Shown here: piece by piece, positions 1 to 8,602 of the stretch
Layout: each line of letters opens with the position of its first letter
Numbering within the stretch: the stretch's first letter is position 1
Notes under the pieces: model-generated
What the model saw: only the letters and a program-made list of their open reading frames with translations
Told to the model about the DNA's origin: nothing
Database searches by the model: none
From: Ensifer sp. LCM 4579
Lineage (GTDB): Bacteria > Pseudomonadota > Alphaproteobacteria > Rhizobiales > Rhizobiaceae
Assembly (NCBI RefSeq): GCF_001854885.1
Contig: NZ_MDDV01000013.1
Location: 191,855 to 255,854, forward strand
Length of the DNA stretch: 64,000 nt
Reading direction: 5' to 3'
Made by a program: the position numbers and the translations under genes

Positions 1-14
1 CATCGTCTCCTCCC
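1..14 (-). other. Start codon and ribosome binding site of a divergent gene leaving the window
   Basis: Read on the minus strand, the first bases give GGGAGGAG, then ACG and an ATG whose A is base 3. This looks like the start of a gene lying outside the window and divergent from the ScfR-type regulator. In this regulator family the divergent partner is often isocitrate lyase (aceA) or another short-chain acyl-CoA or glyoxylate-cycle gene. That identity is inference, because only one codon is present. Confidence 0.55.
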
Positions 15-91
15 GATTTTTTTGCTGATTGTGCAGAGGCTTCGCCTCCTTCGCAATAGCGCGACGGGCCGGATGGCAAAACGGTCGAACA

Positions 92-145
92 TGTGCAAAT
101 GTGGAATTTGAGAAAACGTGAAACGTAAATTGCAAAGTTGCAAAC
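92..145. promoter_or_regulatory. TTGCAAA operator cluster for the ScfR/RamB-type regulator
   Basis: Two direct TTGCAAA repeats at 130-136 and 138-144 sit against the ATG at 146, and a third related GTGCAAA lies at 93-99. RamB and PccR of the same family are known to bind TTTGCAAA-like half-sites. The position in the divergent intergenic region suggests autoregulation and control of the gene at the left edge. Confidence 0.55.
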
Positions 146-1564
146 ATGGCGATGGGAAAGCTCTATATCGGCCGCAAGGTCAGGGAACTTAGGGAAGCAA
201 ACCGGGCGACGCAGGGACAGTTCGCCGAGCGCATCGGCATCTCGACCAGCTATCTCAACCAGATCGAAAACAATCAGCGGCCGGTCTCGGCCGCCGTTCT
301 GCTGGCGCTTGCGGAGAAGTTTCAGATCGCCATTGCCGAGCTTTCCTCGGGCGAGGGCGACCGGTTGCTGTCGGCGCTCTCGGAAGCCTTGAGCGATCCC
401 CTGTTCGAGGCCTATTCGTCGAGCCTGCAGGAATTGAAACTCGTCGTTCAGAACGCGCCGGGCCTCGCCCATGCGCTGGTCAAGTGCCACCAGGCCTATC
501 GCCGCAATAGCGAACAGCTTGCCAGCTTCGACGACACGATCGGCCGCGATGCCGCTGTCGTCGAGACCACTCCGTACGAGGAGGTGCGCGACTTCTTCCA
601 CTTCGTCGACAACTATATCCATGAGATCGATTTGCTTGCCGAGCATCTGGCCGGCGAGCTCGGCCTCGGCGAAGGCGACAGCCACGCCGTGCTCGCCAAC
701 TACCTCGAGCAGCGGCATGGCGTGCGTGTCGTGCGTGGTGCCGCCGGCGACGAGGCGATCCGCCGTTTCGACCCGCGTGCCCGCATCCTGACGCTCAATC
801 CTTACGCGCCGGCGCCGACGCGCGACTTCCAGCTCGCGCTGCAGATCGCCCAGCTTCATGGTCATGAGGAGATCGACCGGGTGGCGGGTAGCGCCGGCTT
901 CCGAACGGAAGAGGCCTATGAGATCTGTCGCATCGGGCTGCAGAACTATTTCGCCGGCGCTCTCATCCTGCCCTACCAGGCCTTTCTCAAGGCGGCGCGC
1001 GAGCTTCGCCATGACATCGAGCTCATCGCCGCCCGCTTCGGCGCATCGGTGGAGCAGGTCTGCCATCGGCTCTCGACGCTGCAGAGGCCGGGACAGAAAG
1101 GTATCCCGATCTTTTTCGCGCGCATCGACCGGGCCGGCAACATCACCAAGCGCCACAGCGCCGCCAAGCTGCAATTCGCCCGTTTCGGTGCCGCCTGCCC
1201 ACTCTGGAACGTACATCAGGCCTTCGAGACCCCGGGCCGGATCATTCGCCAGCTCGCCGAGACGCCGGATGGCGTGCGTTACCTTTGTCTGGCGACGCAG
1301 ATCACCAAGGGTGGAGGCGGCTATCGCGCGGCGCATCCACGCTATGCCTTGGCGCTCGGTTGCGAGATCTCCTATGCGGATGCTTTCGTCTATGCCGACG
1401 ACATGGACCTCGGCAACCGCGCCGCCTTCGACCCGATCGGCATTTCCTGCCGCATCTGCGAGCGCACCAAGTGCGCCAGCCGCGCCGTGCCGCCGCTTAA
1501 GCGTAAGCTGATTGTCGACCATGACATGCGCGCCGCTCTGCCGTATCGTTTGAGCGAGAACTGA
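146..1564 (+). CDS. XRE-family short-chain fatty acyl regulator (ScfR/RamB type)
   Basis: A 472-aa cytoplasmic regulator. Residues about 8-62 form an XRE helix-turn-helix (SYLNQIENNQRPVS). The long C-terminal part is the ScfR-type sensor region, with a terminal Cys cluster CRICERTKC (C435, C438, C443) that is typical of the family and may bind metal. Relatives RamB, PccR and MccR control the glyoxylate cycle and propionate or methylcitrate metabolism in response to acyl-CoA. The gene is divergent from one starting at base 3 and precedes a valine-degradation cluster whose end product is propionyl-CoA, a context that fits. TTGCAAA repeats next to the start suggest autoregulation. The ATG at 146 lacks a strong Shine-Dalgarno sequence, so the start is likely but not certain. 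The exact ligand cannot be read from sequence. Confidence 0.85.
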   Translation: MAMGKLYIGRKVRELREANRATQGQFAERIGISTSYLNQIENNQRPVSAAVLLALAEKFQIAIAELSSGEGDRLLSALSEALSDPLFEAYSSSLQELKLVVQNAPGLAHALVKCHQAYRRNSEQLASFDDTIGRDAAVVETTPYEEVRDFFHFVDNYIHEIDLLAEHLAGELGLGEGDSHAVLANYLEQRHGVRVVRGAAGDEAIRRFDPRARILTLNPYAPAPTRDFQLALQIAQLHGHEEIDRVAGSAGFRTEEAYEICRIGLQNYFAGALILPYQAFLKAARELRHDIELIAARFGASVEQVCHRLSTLQRPGQKGIPIFFARIDRAGNITKRHSAAKLQFARFGAACPLWNVHQAFETPGRIIRQLAETPDGVRYLCLATQITKGGGGYRAAHPRYALALGCEISYADAFVYADDMDLGNRAAFDPIGISCRICERTKCASRAVPPLKRKLIVDHDMRAALPYRLSEN

Positions 1565-1689
1565 GCCTCGCTCATGCGAAGTCTGTTCGTTTTTAAACAG
1601 ATGCTGTGAGGATTTGCCTCTGTGCCTGTACGCAATTTGGTGTAACACCTCGGCACATCGTCAATATGCGGGTCAGGGAGGGCATGCAT

Positions 1690-2832
1690 ATGGATTTTCG
1701 CCTGTCGGAGGAGCAGGAGGCCATCCGCGCGATGGCGCTGGATTTCGCGCGGGACGAGCTTGCGCCGCACGCGATCGACTGGGACCAGCAGAAGCATTTT
1801 CCGGTTGAGACGTTGCGCGCCGCCGCAGCGCTCGGCATGGCCGGCATCTATATCCGCGACGACGTCGGCGGCACCGGCCTGACGCGGCTCGATGCGGCGA
1901 TCATCATCGAAGCGCTGGCGACCGGCTGCCCGGCGATCGCCTCGTTCGTGTCCATCCACAACATGTGCGCCGGCATGATCGATCGCTACGGCACGGAGGC
2001 GCAGCGCCGGCAATTCTTGCCGCGGCTTCTGACCATGGAGACCCTGGCGAGCTATTGCCTGACGGAGCCCGGTTCCGGCTCGGACGCGGCGGCGCTGAAG
2101 ACCAGGGCCGTGCGCGAGGGCGACGCCTATCTGCTGACGGGCCAGAAGCAGTTCATTTCCGGTGCCGGCGAGTCCGGCCTCTATATCGTGATGGCGCGCA
2201 GCGGCGAAGAGGGGCCGAAAGGCATTTCCGCCTTCATCGTCGAGAAGGACACCCCCGGACTCACTTTCGGCGCCAATGAGAAGAAGATGGGATGGCATGC
2301 CCAGCCGACCCGGGCGGTGATGCTCGACAATGTCCGCGTGTCCGCCGAGAACCGGCTCGGCGCCGAGGGCGAAGGTTTCAGGATCGCCATGGCCGGCCTC
2401 GATGGCGGACGGCTGAACATCGCCGCCGCCTCGCTCGGCGGCGCTGAGGCCGCCTTCGACAAGGCGCTCGCCTATGTTGAGGAGCGGCGCGCCTTCGGCC
2501 GCGCGATCGGCGAATTCCAGGCGCTGCAGTTCCGGCTCGCCGACATGGCGACCGACCTCGAGATCGCCCGCACCTTTCTCTGGAGGGCGGCCGCCGCGCT
2601 CGACGCGGCGGATCCGGAGGCGACCAAGCTCTGCGCCATGGCCAAACGCTTTGTCACGGACCGCTGCTTTGCCGTCGCCAATGACGCACTGCAACTGCAC
2701 GGCGGCTACGGCTATCTCGCCGATTATGGCGTCGAGAAGATTGTCAGGGACCTGAGGGTGCACCAGATACTCGAAGGAACCAACGAGATCATGCGGCTGA
2801 TCGTCTCGCGGGCGATCATGGGACGGAAGTAG
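1690..2832 (+). CDS. Acyl-CoA dehydrogenase, probably isobutyryl-CoA dehydrogenase
   Basis: FAD enzyme of 380 aa predicted to oxidise isobutyryl-CoA to methacrylyl-CoA in valine degradation. The ACAD signatures are LTEPGSGSDA in the middle domain and QLHGGYGYL followed by LEGTNE, whose Glu matches the catalytic base of the family. The start at 1690 (MDFRLSEEQEAIR) is chosen because AGGGAGGG at 1675-1682 lies 7 nt upstream; longer reading to 1606 adds a non-conserved leader. It is followed after 12 nt by a 3-hydroxyisobutyryl-CoA hydrolase and then mmsB, which points to the branched-chain substrate. General short-chain acyl-CoA dehydrogenase activity is the alternative. Confidence 0.88.
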   Translation: MDFRLSEEQEAIRAMALDFARDELAPHAIDWDQQKHFPVETLRAAAALGMAGIYIRDDVGGTGLTRLDAAIIIEALATGCPAIASFVSIHNMCAGMIDRYGTEAQRRQFLPRLLTMETLASYCLTEPGSGSDAAALKTRAVREGDAYLLTGQKQFISGAGESGLYIVMARSGEEGPKGISAFIVEKDTPGLTFGANEKKMGWHAQPTRAVMLDNVRVSAENRLGAEGEGFRIAMAGLDGGRLNIAAASLGGAEAAFDKALAYVEERRAFGRAIGEFQALQFRLADMATDLEIARTFLWRAAAALDAADPEATKLCAMAKRFVTDRCFAVANDALQLHGGYGYLADYGVEKIVRDLRVHQILEGTNEIMRLIVSRAIMGRK

Positions 2833-2844
2833 GAAGGACGCTTT

Positions 2845-3912
2845 ATGGAAATGCAGACCGCTCTTCCGGAAGTCATCGTCGAGCGCGACGGCGCGATCGG
2901 CAGGCTCCGGCTCAACCGGCCGCGCGCACTGAACAGCCTGAATCGCGCCATGATCCGCACCATCGACAAGGCGCTGACCGAATTCGAGCGCGACCCGGCC
3001 ATCGCCGCCGTCTTCGTCACAGGGGAAGGGGAGCGCGGGCTTTGCGCCGGCGGCGACATCCGCATGATCTATGAGAGCGGCCGCTTGCGCCCCGAGGAAG
3101 GGGCGCAGTTCTGGCGCGAGGAATTCATCGTCAACAGCCGCATCTCCGCCTATTCAAAGCCCTATGTCGCGATCATGGATGGCATCGTCATGGGTGGGGG
3201 CGTGGGTATCTCCGCCCATGGCAGCCACCGGATCACCACCGAGCGGACCAGGCTCGCCATGCCGGAAACAGGGATCGGCTATTTCACCGATGTCGGCGCG
3301 ACCTGGCTCTTGCCGCGTGCGCCGGGCGAGTTCGGCACATATCTGGGCTTGACGGGCCGCGACATCGGCGCGGCGGCGGCAATCCACGCGCGGCTCGCCG
3401 ACAGCTTCGTTCCGTCGGAGAAAATCGACGAGCTTCTGGTGGCGCTCGGCAAGCTCCCGCCGTCGGCCACGGCCGAGGACGTTTCCGCGGCGATCGATGC
3501 CGTCTCCGGCGAGCCGCCGGCCTCGGCGCTTCTCGGCCACCTTTCCCTCATCGAGCGCTGCTTCGCCTTCGACACGGTGGAGGAAATCCTCGAGGCGCTG
3601 AAAGGCGAGCGTTCGGATTTCGCGCAGGAGACGCTGCAGCTTTTGAAAACCAGATCGGCGATCAGCCTGAAGCTGACGCTCAAGATGCTGAGAGCCGGGC
3701 GCATGAGCGCGACGCTCAACGAATGCCTGGAGCGGGAATATGCGGCGACGATCGGCATGCTTTCCAACCCGGATTTCTACGAAGGCGTGCGCGCCGCGGT
3801 GATCGACAAGGATCGCAATCCCAGATGGTCGGTCGGGCTTGAGGGGGTGACGTCGCAAGTGCTCGCTCGGTTCGAGCGACATGAGGGCGCGCCGCTTTTT
3901 GCCGGCGGGTGA
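2845..3912 (+). CDS. 3-hydroxyisobutyryl-CoA hydrolase (crotonase fold)
   Basis: Protein of 355 aa, longer than the roughly 260 aa of a simple enoyl-CoA hydratase and matching the HIBCH branch. The oxyanion-hole segments are LCAGGDIRMIYE and MGGGVGIS, and the HIBCH-like acidic segment is MPETGIGYFTDVGA. It would release 3-hydroxyisobutyrate from its CoA ester, the step before MmsB. The SD AGGAAGG precedes the ATG, 12 nt after the acyl-CoA dehydrogenase, so the two are probably co-transcribed. The crotonase step that hydrates methacrylyl-CoA is not separately encoded here. A bifunctional hydratase is less likely given the length and motifs. Confidence 0.87.
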   Translation: MEMQTALPEVIVERDGAIGRLRLNRPRALNSLNRAMIRTIDKALTEFERDPAIAAVFVTGEGERGLCAGGDIRMIYESGRLRPEEGAQFWREEFIVNSRISAYSKPYVAIMDGIVMGGGVGISAHGSHRITTERTRLAMPETGIGYFTDVGATWLLPRAPGEFGTYLGLTGRDIGAAAAIHARLADSFVPSEKIDELLVALGKLPPSATAEDVSAAIDAVSGEPPASALLGHLSLIERCFAFDTVEEILEALKGERSDFAQETLQLLKTRSAISLKLTLKMLRAGRMSATLNECLEREYAATIGMLSNPDFYEGVRAAVIDKDRNPRWSVGLEGVTSQVLARFERHEGAPLFAGG

Positions 3913-3977
3913 AGACGACCGTTGGCGCGGCGCGACGCGCCGCCGGAAAGAGGACGTTGAGGTGAGGAGGAGAGGAT

Positions 3978-4874
3978 ATGACGAAGATCGCCTTTATCGG
4001 GCTTGGCAATATGGGTGGGCCGATGGCCGCCAATCTGGTGAAGGCGGGGCACGCGGTCACTGGATTCGATCTCTCGGAGGCCTCGCGCAATGCGGCGGCG
4101 AAGACGGGCGTTTCCGTAGCCGGATCGATTTCCCAGGCGGTACGCGAAAGCGAATGCGTGGTCACCATGCTGCCGGCGAGTTCGCACGTGCTTTACGTGT
4201 GGGATGAACTGCTCGGCTTCGTTGATCCCGGCACGCTCCTGATCGATAGCTCGACGATCGATGTGGAAAGCGCGCGCAAGGTCCATGGCTTCGCCGATAC
4301 GGCCGGCTGCCTGTCGCTCGACGCGCCCGTATCCGGCGGCACGGCGGGTGCCGCTGCCGGTACGCTCACCTTCATGGTCGGCGGCAGCGACGGCGCCTTC
4401 TCCCGCGGCAAGCACATTCTGGAGGCGATGGGCAAGAAGATCGTCCATTGCGGGGACGTCGGCGCCGGCCAGGCGGCGAAGATCTGCAACAACATGATCC
4501 TCGGCGTCTCCATGGCCGTCGTCTGCGAAGCTTTCGTGCTGGCCGAGCGGCTGGGCCTCTCGCATCAGGCGCTCTTCGACGTCGCTTCCACCTCCTCCGG
4601 CCAGTGCTGGTCGCTGACGAGCTATTGCCCGGTGCCGGGTCCCGTTCCGGCTTCCCCCGCCAACAACGACTACGAACCGGGATTCATGGCGAGCCTGATG
4701 CTGAAGGACCTGAGACTTGCGCAGCAGGCGGCAAGCGCCGCCGGCGCCGCAACGCCGATGGGCGCCCAGGCGGCACAGCTCTACGGCCTTTTCGAGAAGC
4801 TCGGCCATGGCGATGAAGATTTCTCCGCACTGATCCGTATGCTGCGCGGCGCGCAGGAGGTAAAGGCGGGATAG
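3978..4874 (+). CDS. mmsB: 3-hydroxyisobutyrate dehydrogenase
   Basis: NAD-dependent dehydrogenase of 298 aa that oxidises 3-hydroxyisobutyrate to methylmalonate semialdehyde in valine degradation. The Rossmann motif GLGNMGGPMAANL is at the N-terminus, the substrate signature DAPVSGGTAGA is in the middle, and the catalytic Lys is in GQAAKICNNM. A strong SD (GAGGAGGAGAGG) precedes the ATG. It lies 65 nt after the hydrolase and completes a three-gene valine branch. It is one of three HIBADH-family enzymes in the window (others at 28.6 and 40.1 kb). The next gene is convergent, only 24 nt away. Confidence 0.92.
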   Translation: MTKIAFIGLGNMGGPMAANLVKAGHAVTGFDLSEASRNAAAKTGVSVAGSISQAVRESECVVTMLPASSHVLYVWDELLGFVDPGTLLIDSSTIDVESARKVHGFADTAGCLSLDAPVSGGTAGAAAGTLTFMVGGSDGAFSRGKHILEAMGKKIVHCGDVGAGQAAKICNNMILGVSMAVVCEAFVLAERLGLSHQALFDVASTSSGQCWSLTSYCPVPGPVPASPANNDYEPGFMASLMLKDLRLAQQAASAAGAATPMGAQAAQLYGLFEKLGHGDEDFSALIRMLRGAQEVKAG

Positions 4875-4898
4875 GTCCTGGCCCTAGCTTCGCCTCCC

Positions 4899-5648
4899 TC
4901 ACATCTGGACGGTCATGCCGCCGTCGACGGTGAGCGTGGTGCCGTTGACGAAGCTTGCCGCCGGCGAGGCGAGGAAAACCGCGGCTGGGCCGATCTCTTC
5001 CGGCCGCCCCCAGCGTTTCAACGGGATGCGGACCTCGACGAAGGCCTTGAGGTCCGGGTCGGCCGCGAGATGGGCATTGGTCTCTGTGGCGAACCAGCCT
5101 GGCGCAATCGCGTTGACCGTCAGGTTGTCGGCGCCGAGTTCGACCGCCAGCGAGCGCGTCAAAGCCTCGAGCCCGCCCTTGGCCGCCGTATAGGCAGGGT
5201 CCCCGGCTCTGGCCGCGAAGGCTGCAATCGACGTCACGAAGATCAACCGACCCGCCGAGGAGCGCTGAAGCAGGGGCAGGGCTGACCTCGCGACCGAATA
5301 GGCTGCCGTCAGGTCGGTGTTCAGCAGGGCGGCGAAATCCTGCGGCGCCATCGCCTCCGTGCCGCGCCGGTCCCGCTCGCCGACCGCATGGATGAGGATA
5401 TCGAGCTGTCCGGTCTTCTCGGTCGCGCGTGCGAGAATGGTCTCGATATCCTGTGTGATGTCGCCCGGCGCGATCCCCACTGAAATCCCGTCGGCGGCAA
5501 GGCTTTCGCGTGTTTCCTCGAGGTTCTGGCGGCTGCGGCCGTTGATCACCGTCCAGGCACCGGCCCTGGCAAGCGCCCTTGCCATTTCAAGACCGAGGCC
5601 GCGCCCGCCGCCGGTGACCAGCGCAGTCTTGCCTGTAAGATCGAACAT
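4899..5648 (-). CDS. SDR-family oxidoreductase, gluconate 5-dehydrogenase-like
   Basis: Classical short-chain dehydrogenase of 249 aa. The cofactor motif is TGGGRGLG near residue 12, the catalytic Ser lies in VTSIAAFAA, and the catalytic pair is in YTAAK. The C-terminal signature VNGTTLTVDGGM is typical. The start at 5648 (MFDLTGKTALVTGG) is favoured because GAGG lies just upstream and the longer reading to 5711 is not family-like. The closest recognisable subgroup is gluconate 5-dehydrogenase/IdnO-like, but SDR substrate cannot be read from sequence. It is convergent with mmsB and may follow the carbonic anhydrase gene, about 170 nt away. Confidence 0.82.
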   Translation of the reverse strand: MFDLTGKTALVTGGGRGLGLEMARALARAGAWTVINGRSRQNLEETRESLAADGISVGIAPGDITQDIETILARATEKTGQLDILIHAVGERDRRGTEAMAPQDFAALLNTDLTAAYSVARSALPLLQRSSAGRLIFVTSIAAFAARAGDPAYTAAKGGLEALTRSLAVELGADNLTVNAIAPGWFATETNAHLAADPDLKAFVEVRIPLKRWGRPEEIGPAAVFLASPAASFVNGTTLTVDGGMTVQM

Positions 5649-5818
5649 GGTTGCCTCGTCGCCGCTTATTTCGGTGGTGGAGACATTTGCAGCGAAGGGC
5701 GCCCGGCGCAAGCACGCCCGGGGGAGAAATGACGATTACACCACCCCCGTAAGGCTGCGCCCTTTACCGGGATTGTCTTGCGGCCGCCGGGGAGGAGCGA
5801 CGGCCGCGGCTGACGAGA

Positions 5819-6571
5819 TCAGCTAGAGCTCAGAACATAGCGGCGGTTGGCGGACAGTGCCGGGCGCGCGTTCATCGAGTAGAGCGCCGTGAATTTCTCG
5901 ATGTCCGAGGCCGCCGCTTCGATCGGCGTCTTTGCCACCATCCAGTCGACGATCTCGCTGCAGGGCGGCGTGGTGAGCGAGCCCTCATAGGCCCAATAGT
6001 CGAGCGAGGCGGGCAGGAGGCGGTGCGGGTCGACCGCGTCGAGCGCGGTTTCCTCACCGGGCTTCTGCGGGAACTTCGCGGCGAGGCTCGCAAAGGTCGC
6101 GTTTTCCGCGCCGGGGATAATGAAGACGCCGAAGACGCCGAGCGCGCCGGTCTCGGCGTGCTTGTGAACGAAATGCGCCTCCATGGCGAAGCTCTTGCCC
6201 TCGACCAGATGTTCGCTCGGCGCATGGAAATGGTATTGTACCAGTTCGTAGGTCTTGTCGCCGCGCTTCAGCGTACCGCCGGGTGCGGCCTTCACCTGGA
6301 TCGTATGGCCGTTGTTGAGGATGGTGCCGCCGCTCTTCCAGTCGAGCCCGAGATCCGGCAGATCCGCCTTGATCGCTTCACGGATGTCGATCGGCGACTG
6401 CTGCGAGCCGGCCGAACACGCGCCGTTTTCCGCGCTCAGCGAACCCCAATGCTCGGGTCCCTCTTCGCCTTCGTAGCTCCAATGCACGCCCTCGGCGCCG
6501 TAGGCCGTCTTGACGCAGAGCGGGCAGGCGGCAAGCAGCGCCAGGCCCCTGAGGAAATCACGTCTTTCCAT
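5819..6571 (-). CDS. cah: Alpha-class carbonic anhydrase, periplasmic
   Basis: Enzyme of 250 aa for CO2/bicarbonate interconversion. The N-terminus ERRDFLRGLALLAAC resembles a Tat or Sec signal with cleavage near residue 26 (AYGA). The zinc ligands are recognisable as H114 and H116 in QYHFHAPSEH and H133 in EAHFVHKH, with the 17-residue spacing of bacterial alpha enzymes. The segment YEGSLTTPPCSE is the substrate-pocket motif of the class. The SD AGAAGGAC precedes the ATG. It is a single gene with a long upstream region that begins with a palindromic repeat. Periplasmic location is inferred from the signal peptide. Confidence 0.93.
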   Translation of the reverse strand: MERRDFLRGLALLAACPLCVKTAYGAEGVHWSYEGEEGPEHWGSLSAENGACSAGSQQSPIDIREAIKADLPDLGLDWKSGGTILNNGHTIQVKAAPGGTLKRGDKTYELVQYHFHAPSEHLVEGKSFAMEAHFVHKHAETGALGVFGVFIIPGAENATFASLAAKFPQKPGEETALDAVDPHRLLPASLDYWAYEGSLTTPPCSEIVDWMVAKTPIEAAASDIEKFTALYSMNARPALSANRRYVLSSS

Positions 6572-7244
6572 TCTTTTTGTCCTTCTCGAATGAGCGCTTA
6601 CAGCGCAGTGCGTCCTTCAGGCGCACAAAGGACGCTGTAAGCCTTTGCATCCACACATCATGCTTGCCGAATATCGAGTCCGATTTTCGGGCCGATGCGC
6701 TCGCAGGCATTGCCCGCGGAGCGGATGCTTGTGTTCACGAACCTGTCCAACAACTGTCGGAGTTGACAAGGGTCAAAAAATGCTGCGCGAAATGGATAAC
6801 ACATGCGCAAAGAGTGAGGGAACCTGCGCGCAAGCATCTCGACGATCCCCGGATTGTGGGCATACCCGTGGGACGGCGCTCAGCGCTGACGAGGCGACAG
6901 TGCGTCGGCCGCAATGAACGCTGCCGAGGCAATGCTGTCATCACAGCGCCGTTTGCCCGTCCTCAAGAACGCTTTCCAGCACGGCTATCGAAGACCATCC
7001 GTCATGGGTTAGCGTGTCGCATCTACTAAGTAACTACGAATACAGCGTTCTCTAAATATGGCGTGATGTGCTAGATTTGGCGGAGAGCAACGTCGGCTTG
7101 TGGAGAAGCCCCTCGTGATCTCCGACTTCGCCTCGAGGTCGGGTCTCGCGCTCGTTGCGTTACTGTAGCATCTCCGCCAGGCCGGATCGCGCGGGACCAC
7201 CGGGAGAAGTGGTTCCGTGATGGGCTCGGATTGGGAGGTACATC
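6572..7244. other. Long intergenic region without a convincing gene
   Basis: About 670 bases between the divergent carbonic anhydrase gene and the sugar ABC operon. It holds one palindromic repeat (6596-6642), presumably both promoters, and a short dyad TTGACAAGGGTCAA near 6764. Reading frames here have no family-like composition and no good SD. No RNA gene is recognised. Confidence 0.5.
6596..6642. repeat. Dispersed palindromic repeat, copy 1
   Basis: Imperfect inverted repeat with outer arms GCTTACAG and CTGTAAGC and inner arms GTCCTT and AAGGAC. On the minus strand its core (GCGCCTGAAGGACGC then TGCGCTGTA) resembles the element at 13527-13556. I recall similar palindromes as common in Sinorhizobium intergenic regions. 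Confidence 0.65.
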
Positions 7245-8504
7245 ATGCTGCGCAAAATGTCTCTTGCGCTGGCCGTTGCCACAGCAGTGCTGGCGGTCAA
7301 CGCGTCGGCCTGGGCCGATATCACGATTCTCGTACCCTCGGGCAGTGAAGGAGACGGCTTGAGAGCCGCCGCCGCCGACTACGCCAAGCTGAAGGGCACC
7401 AAGGTGGAGATCGTGCAGGCTCCCTACGCCAATGTCTTCGAACAGGGCGCCAATGCCGGGGCGACGCGGTCCGGCGTGTTCGACATCATTCTGATGGATG
7501 ATCCGTGGATCCCGTTCTTCGCCGAGAACGGGCATCTCGAGGATTTGACCACCTACTTCAAGAACGCCGGTGTCGAAGGGCCAGACGACGATTTCCTCTC
7601 GAAGTCGCGGGCCATCTGCCGCAACCCCTATAATGAGGGTCCCTATGTCTGCCTTCCCTATGTCGGCAACGCCCAGATGTTCTTCTATGACGCCGCCAAG
7701 TTCAAGGAGGTCGGCGTCGAGTCCCCGGACAACTGGGATAATGTGCTGAAGGCAGCCAAGGCGCTGACAGAGCAGGGAGGCGGTCGCTATTTCGGCTATG
7801 TCTTCCGCGGTGGCCAGGGCAATCCCGTGGTTGCGGATTTCATGCCGATCTTCTGGTCCTATGGTGCCGATATGTTCGACCAGGGCCGTACCAAGGTGAC
7901 GATCGATACGCCCGAAGGGGCCGAAGCCATGAAGATGTTCATGGCGCTGCGCGACGTCTCGCCGAAGGGTGTCGAAAGTTACAACGCCAATGAAGTGGGC
8001 ACGGCGATGGCCGCAGGGACGGCCGCATCTTCGATCAACTGGCCGAACTGGGTCGCGACCTTCGAGGATCCAAGTCAGTCGAGAATGGTGGGCAAGATCT
8101 CCTACAGCCCGATACCGGACGGCACCAAGCCGGGCAGTTCGGAAATCGGGCATTGGACGATGGGCATTATGTCGGCCGCAAAGAATAAGCAGGAAGCCTT
8201 CGACTTCATGATGTGGGCGACCTCGCCCGAGCAGATCAAAATCTCTGCCGAGCGCGGCAACCCGCCGGTCAGGCGATCGGTCTTCACCGATCCGGAACTG
8301 GCCAAGCAGGAGAAGTTCCGCCACTATCCGGTGCTGATGGAAGCGATCGAGGCCTCGACGCCACGGCCGCGCCACCCGAAGTGGCCGGAAATCGAGAACG
8401 CCTTCGGGATCGAGCTCTCCAAGGCCGTCGCAGGCACCATCACGCCGGAAGAGGCGCTGAAAAACTCGCAAGCCGCGGTCGAACAGATCACCGGGCTGAA
8501 ATAG
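7245..8504 (+). CDS. Sugar ABC transporter, substrate-binding protein (CUT1)
   Basis: Periplasmic binding protein of 419 aa. A Sec signal peptide covers residues 1-24 (MLRKMSLALAVATAVLAVNA, cleavage after AWA). The body is a family-1 extracellular solute-binding protein with DIILMDDPWIPFF and the late region FMMWATSPEQ. The ATG is preceded by GGGAGGTACATC. It is the first gene of a four-gene operon with two MalFG-type permeases and an MsmK/UgpC-type ATPase. A hairpin follows its stop codon at 8522-8540, which could raise binding-protein mRNA over downstream genes. The sugar cannot be deduced; no catabolic kinase or isomerase lies beside it. Confidence 0.9.
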   Translation: MLRKMSLALAVATAVLAVNASAWADITILVPSGSEGDGLRAAAADYAKLKGTKVEIVQAPYANVFEQGANAGATRSGVFDIILMDDPWIPFFAENGHLEDLTTYFKNAGVEGPDDDFLSKSRAICRNPYNEGPYVCLPYVGNAQMFFYDAAKFKEVGVESPDNWDNVLKAAKALTEQGGGRYFGYVFRGGQGNPVVADFMPIFWSYGADMFDQGRTKVTIDTPEGAEAMKMFMALRDVSPKGVESYNANEVGTAMAAGTAASSINWPNWVATFEDPSQSRMVGKISYSPIPDGTKPGSSEIGHWTMGIMSAAKNKQEAFDFMMWATSPEQIKISAERGNPPVRRSVFTDPELAKQEKFRHYPVLMEAIEASTPRPRHPKWPEIENAFGIELSKAVAGTITPEEALKNSQAAVEQITGLK

Positions 8505-8521
8505 CCGGAGCCTCGTGTCGG

Positions 8522-8540
8522 GCGGGGCATCATGCCCCGC
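8522..8540 (+). terminator. Hairpin between binding-protein and permease genes
   Basis: GCGGGGCAT and ATGCCCCGC form a near-perfect dyad just after the binding-protein stop at 8504. There is no T-run, so it is more likely an RNA-stabilising or partial attenuating stem than a full terminator. An analogous stem follows the binding-protein gene of the second sugar operon (26346-26370). Confidence 0.55.
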
Positions 8541-8602
8541 TTGCCGCGGCCACGCTGGAGTACCCAGCGCGGCCTCCGGTGAAAGGCTCCGTCGGAGGAT
8601 CC

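Noticed and set aside
6577-7029. A 150-codon frame upstream of the sugar ABC operon
   Set aside because: It begins inside a palindromic repeat, has no SD and no family pattern. Treated as noncoding.
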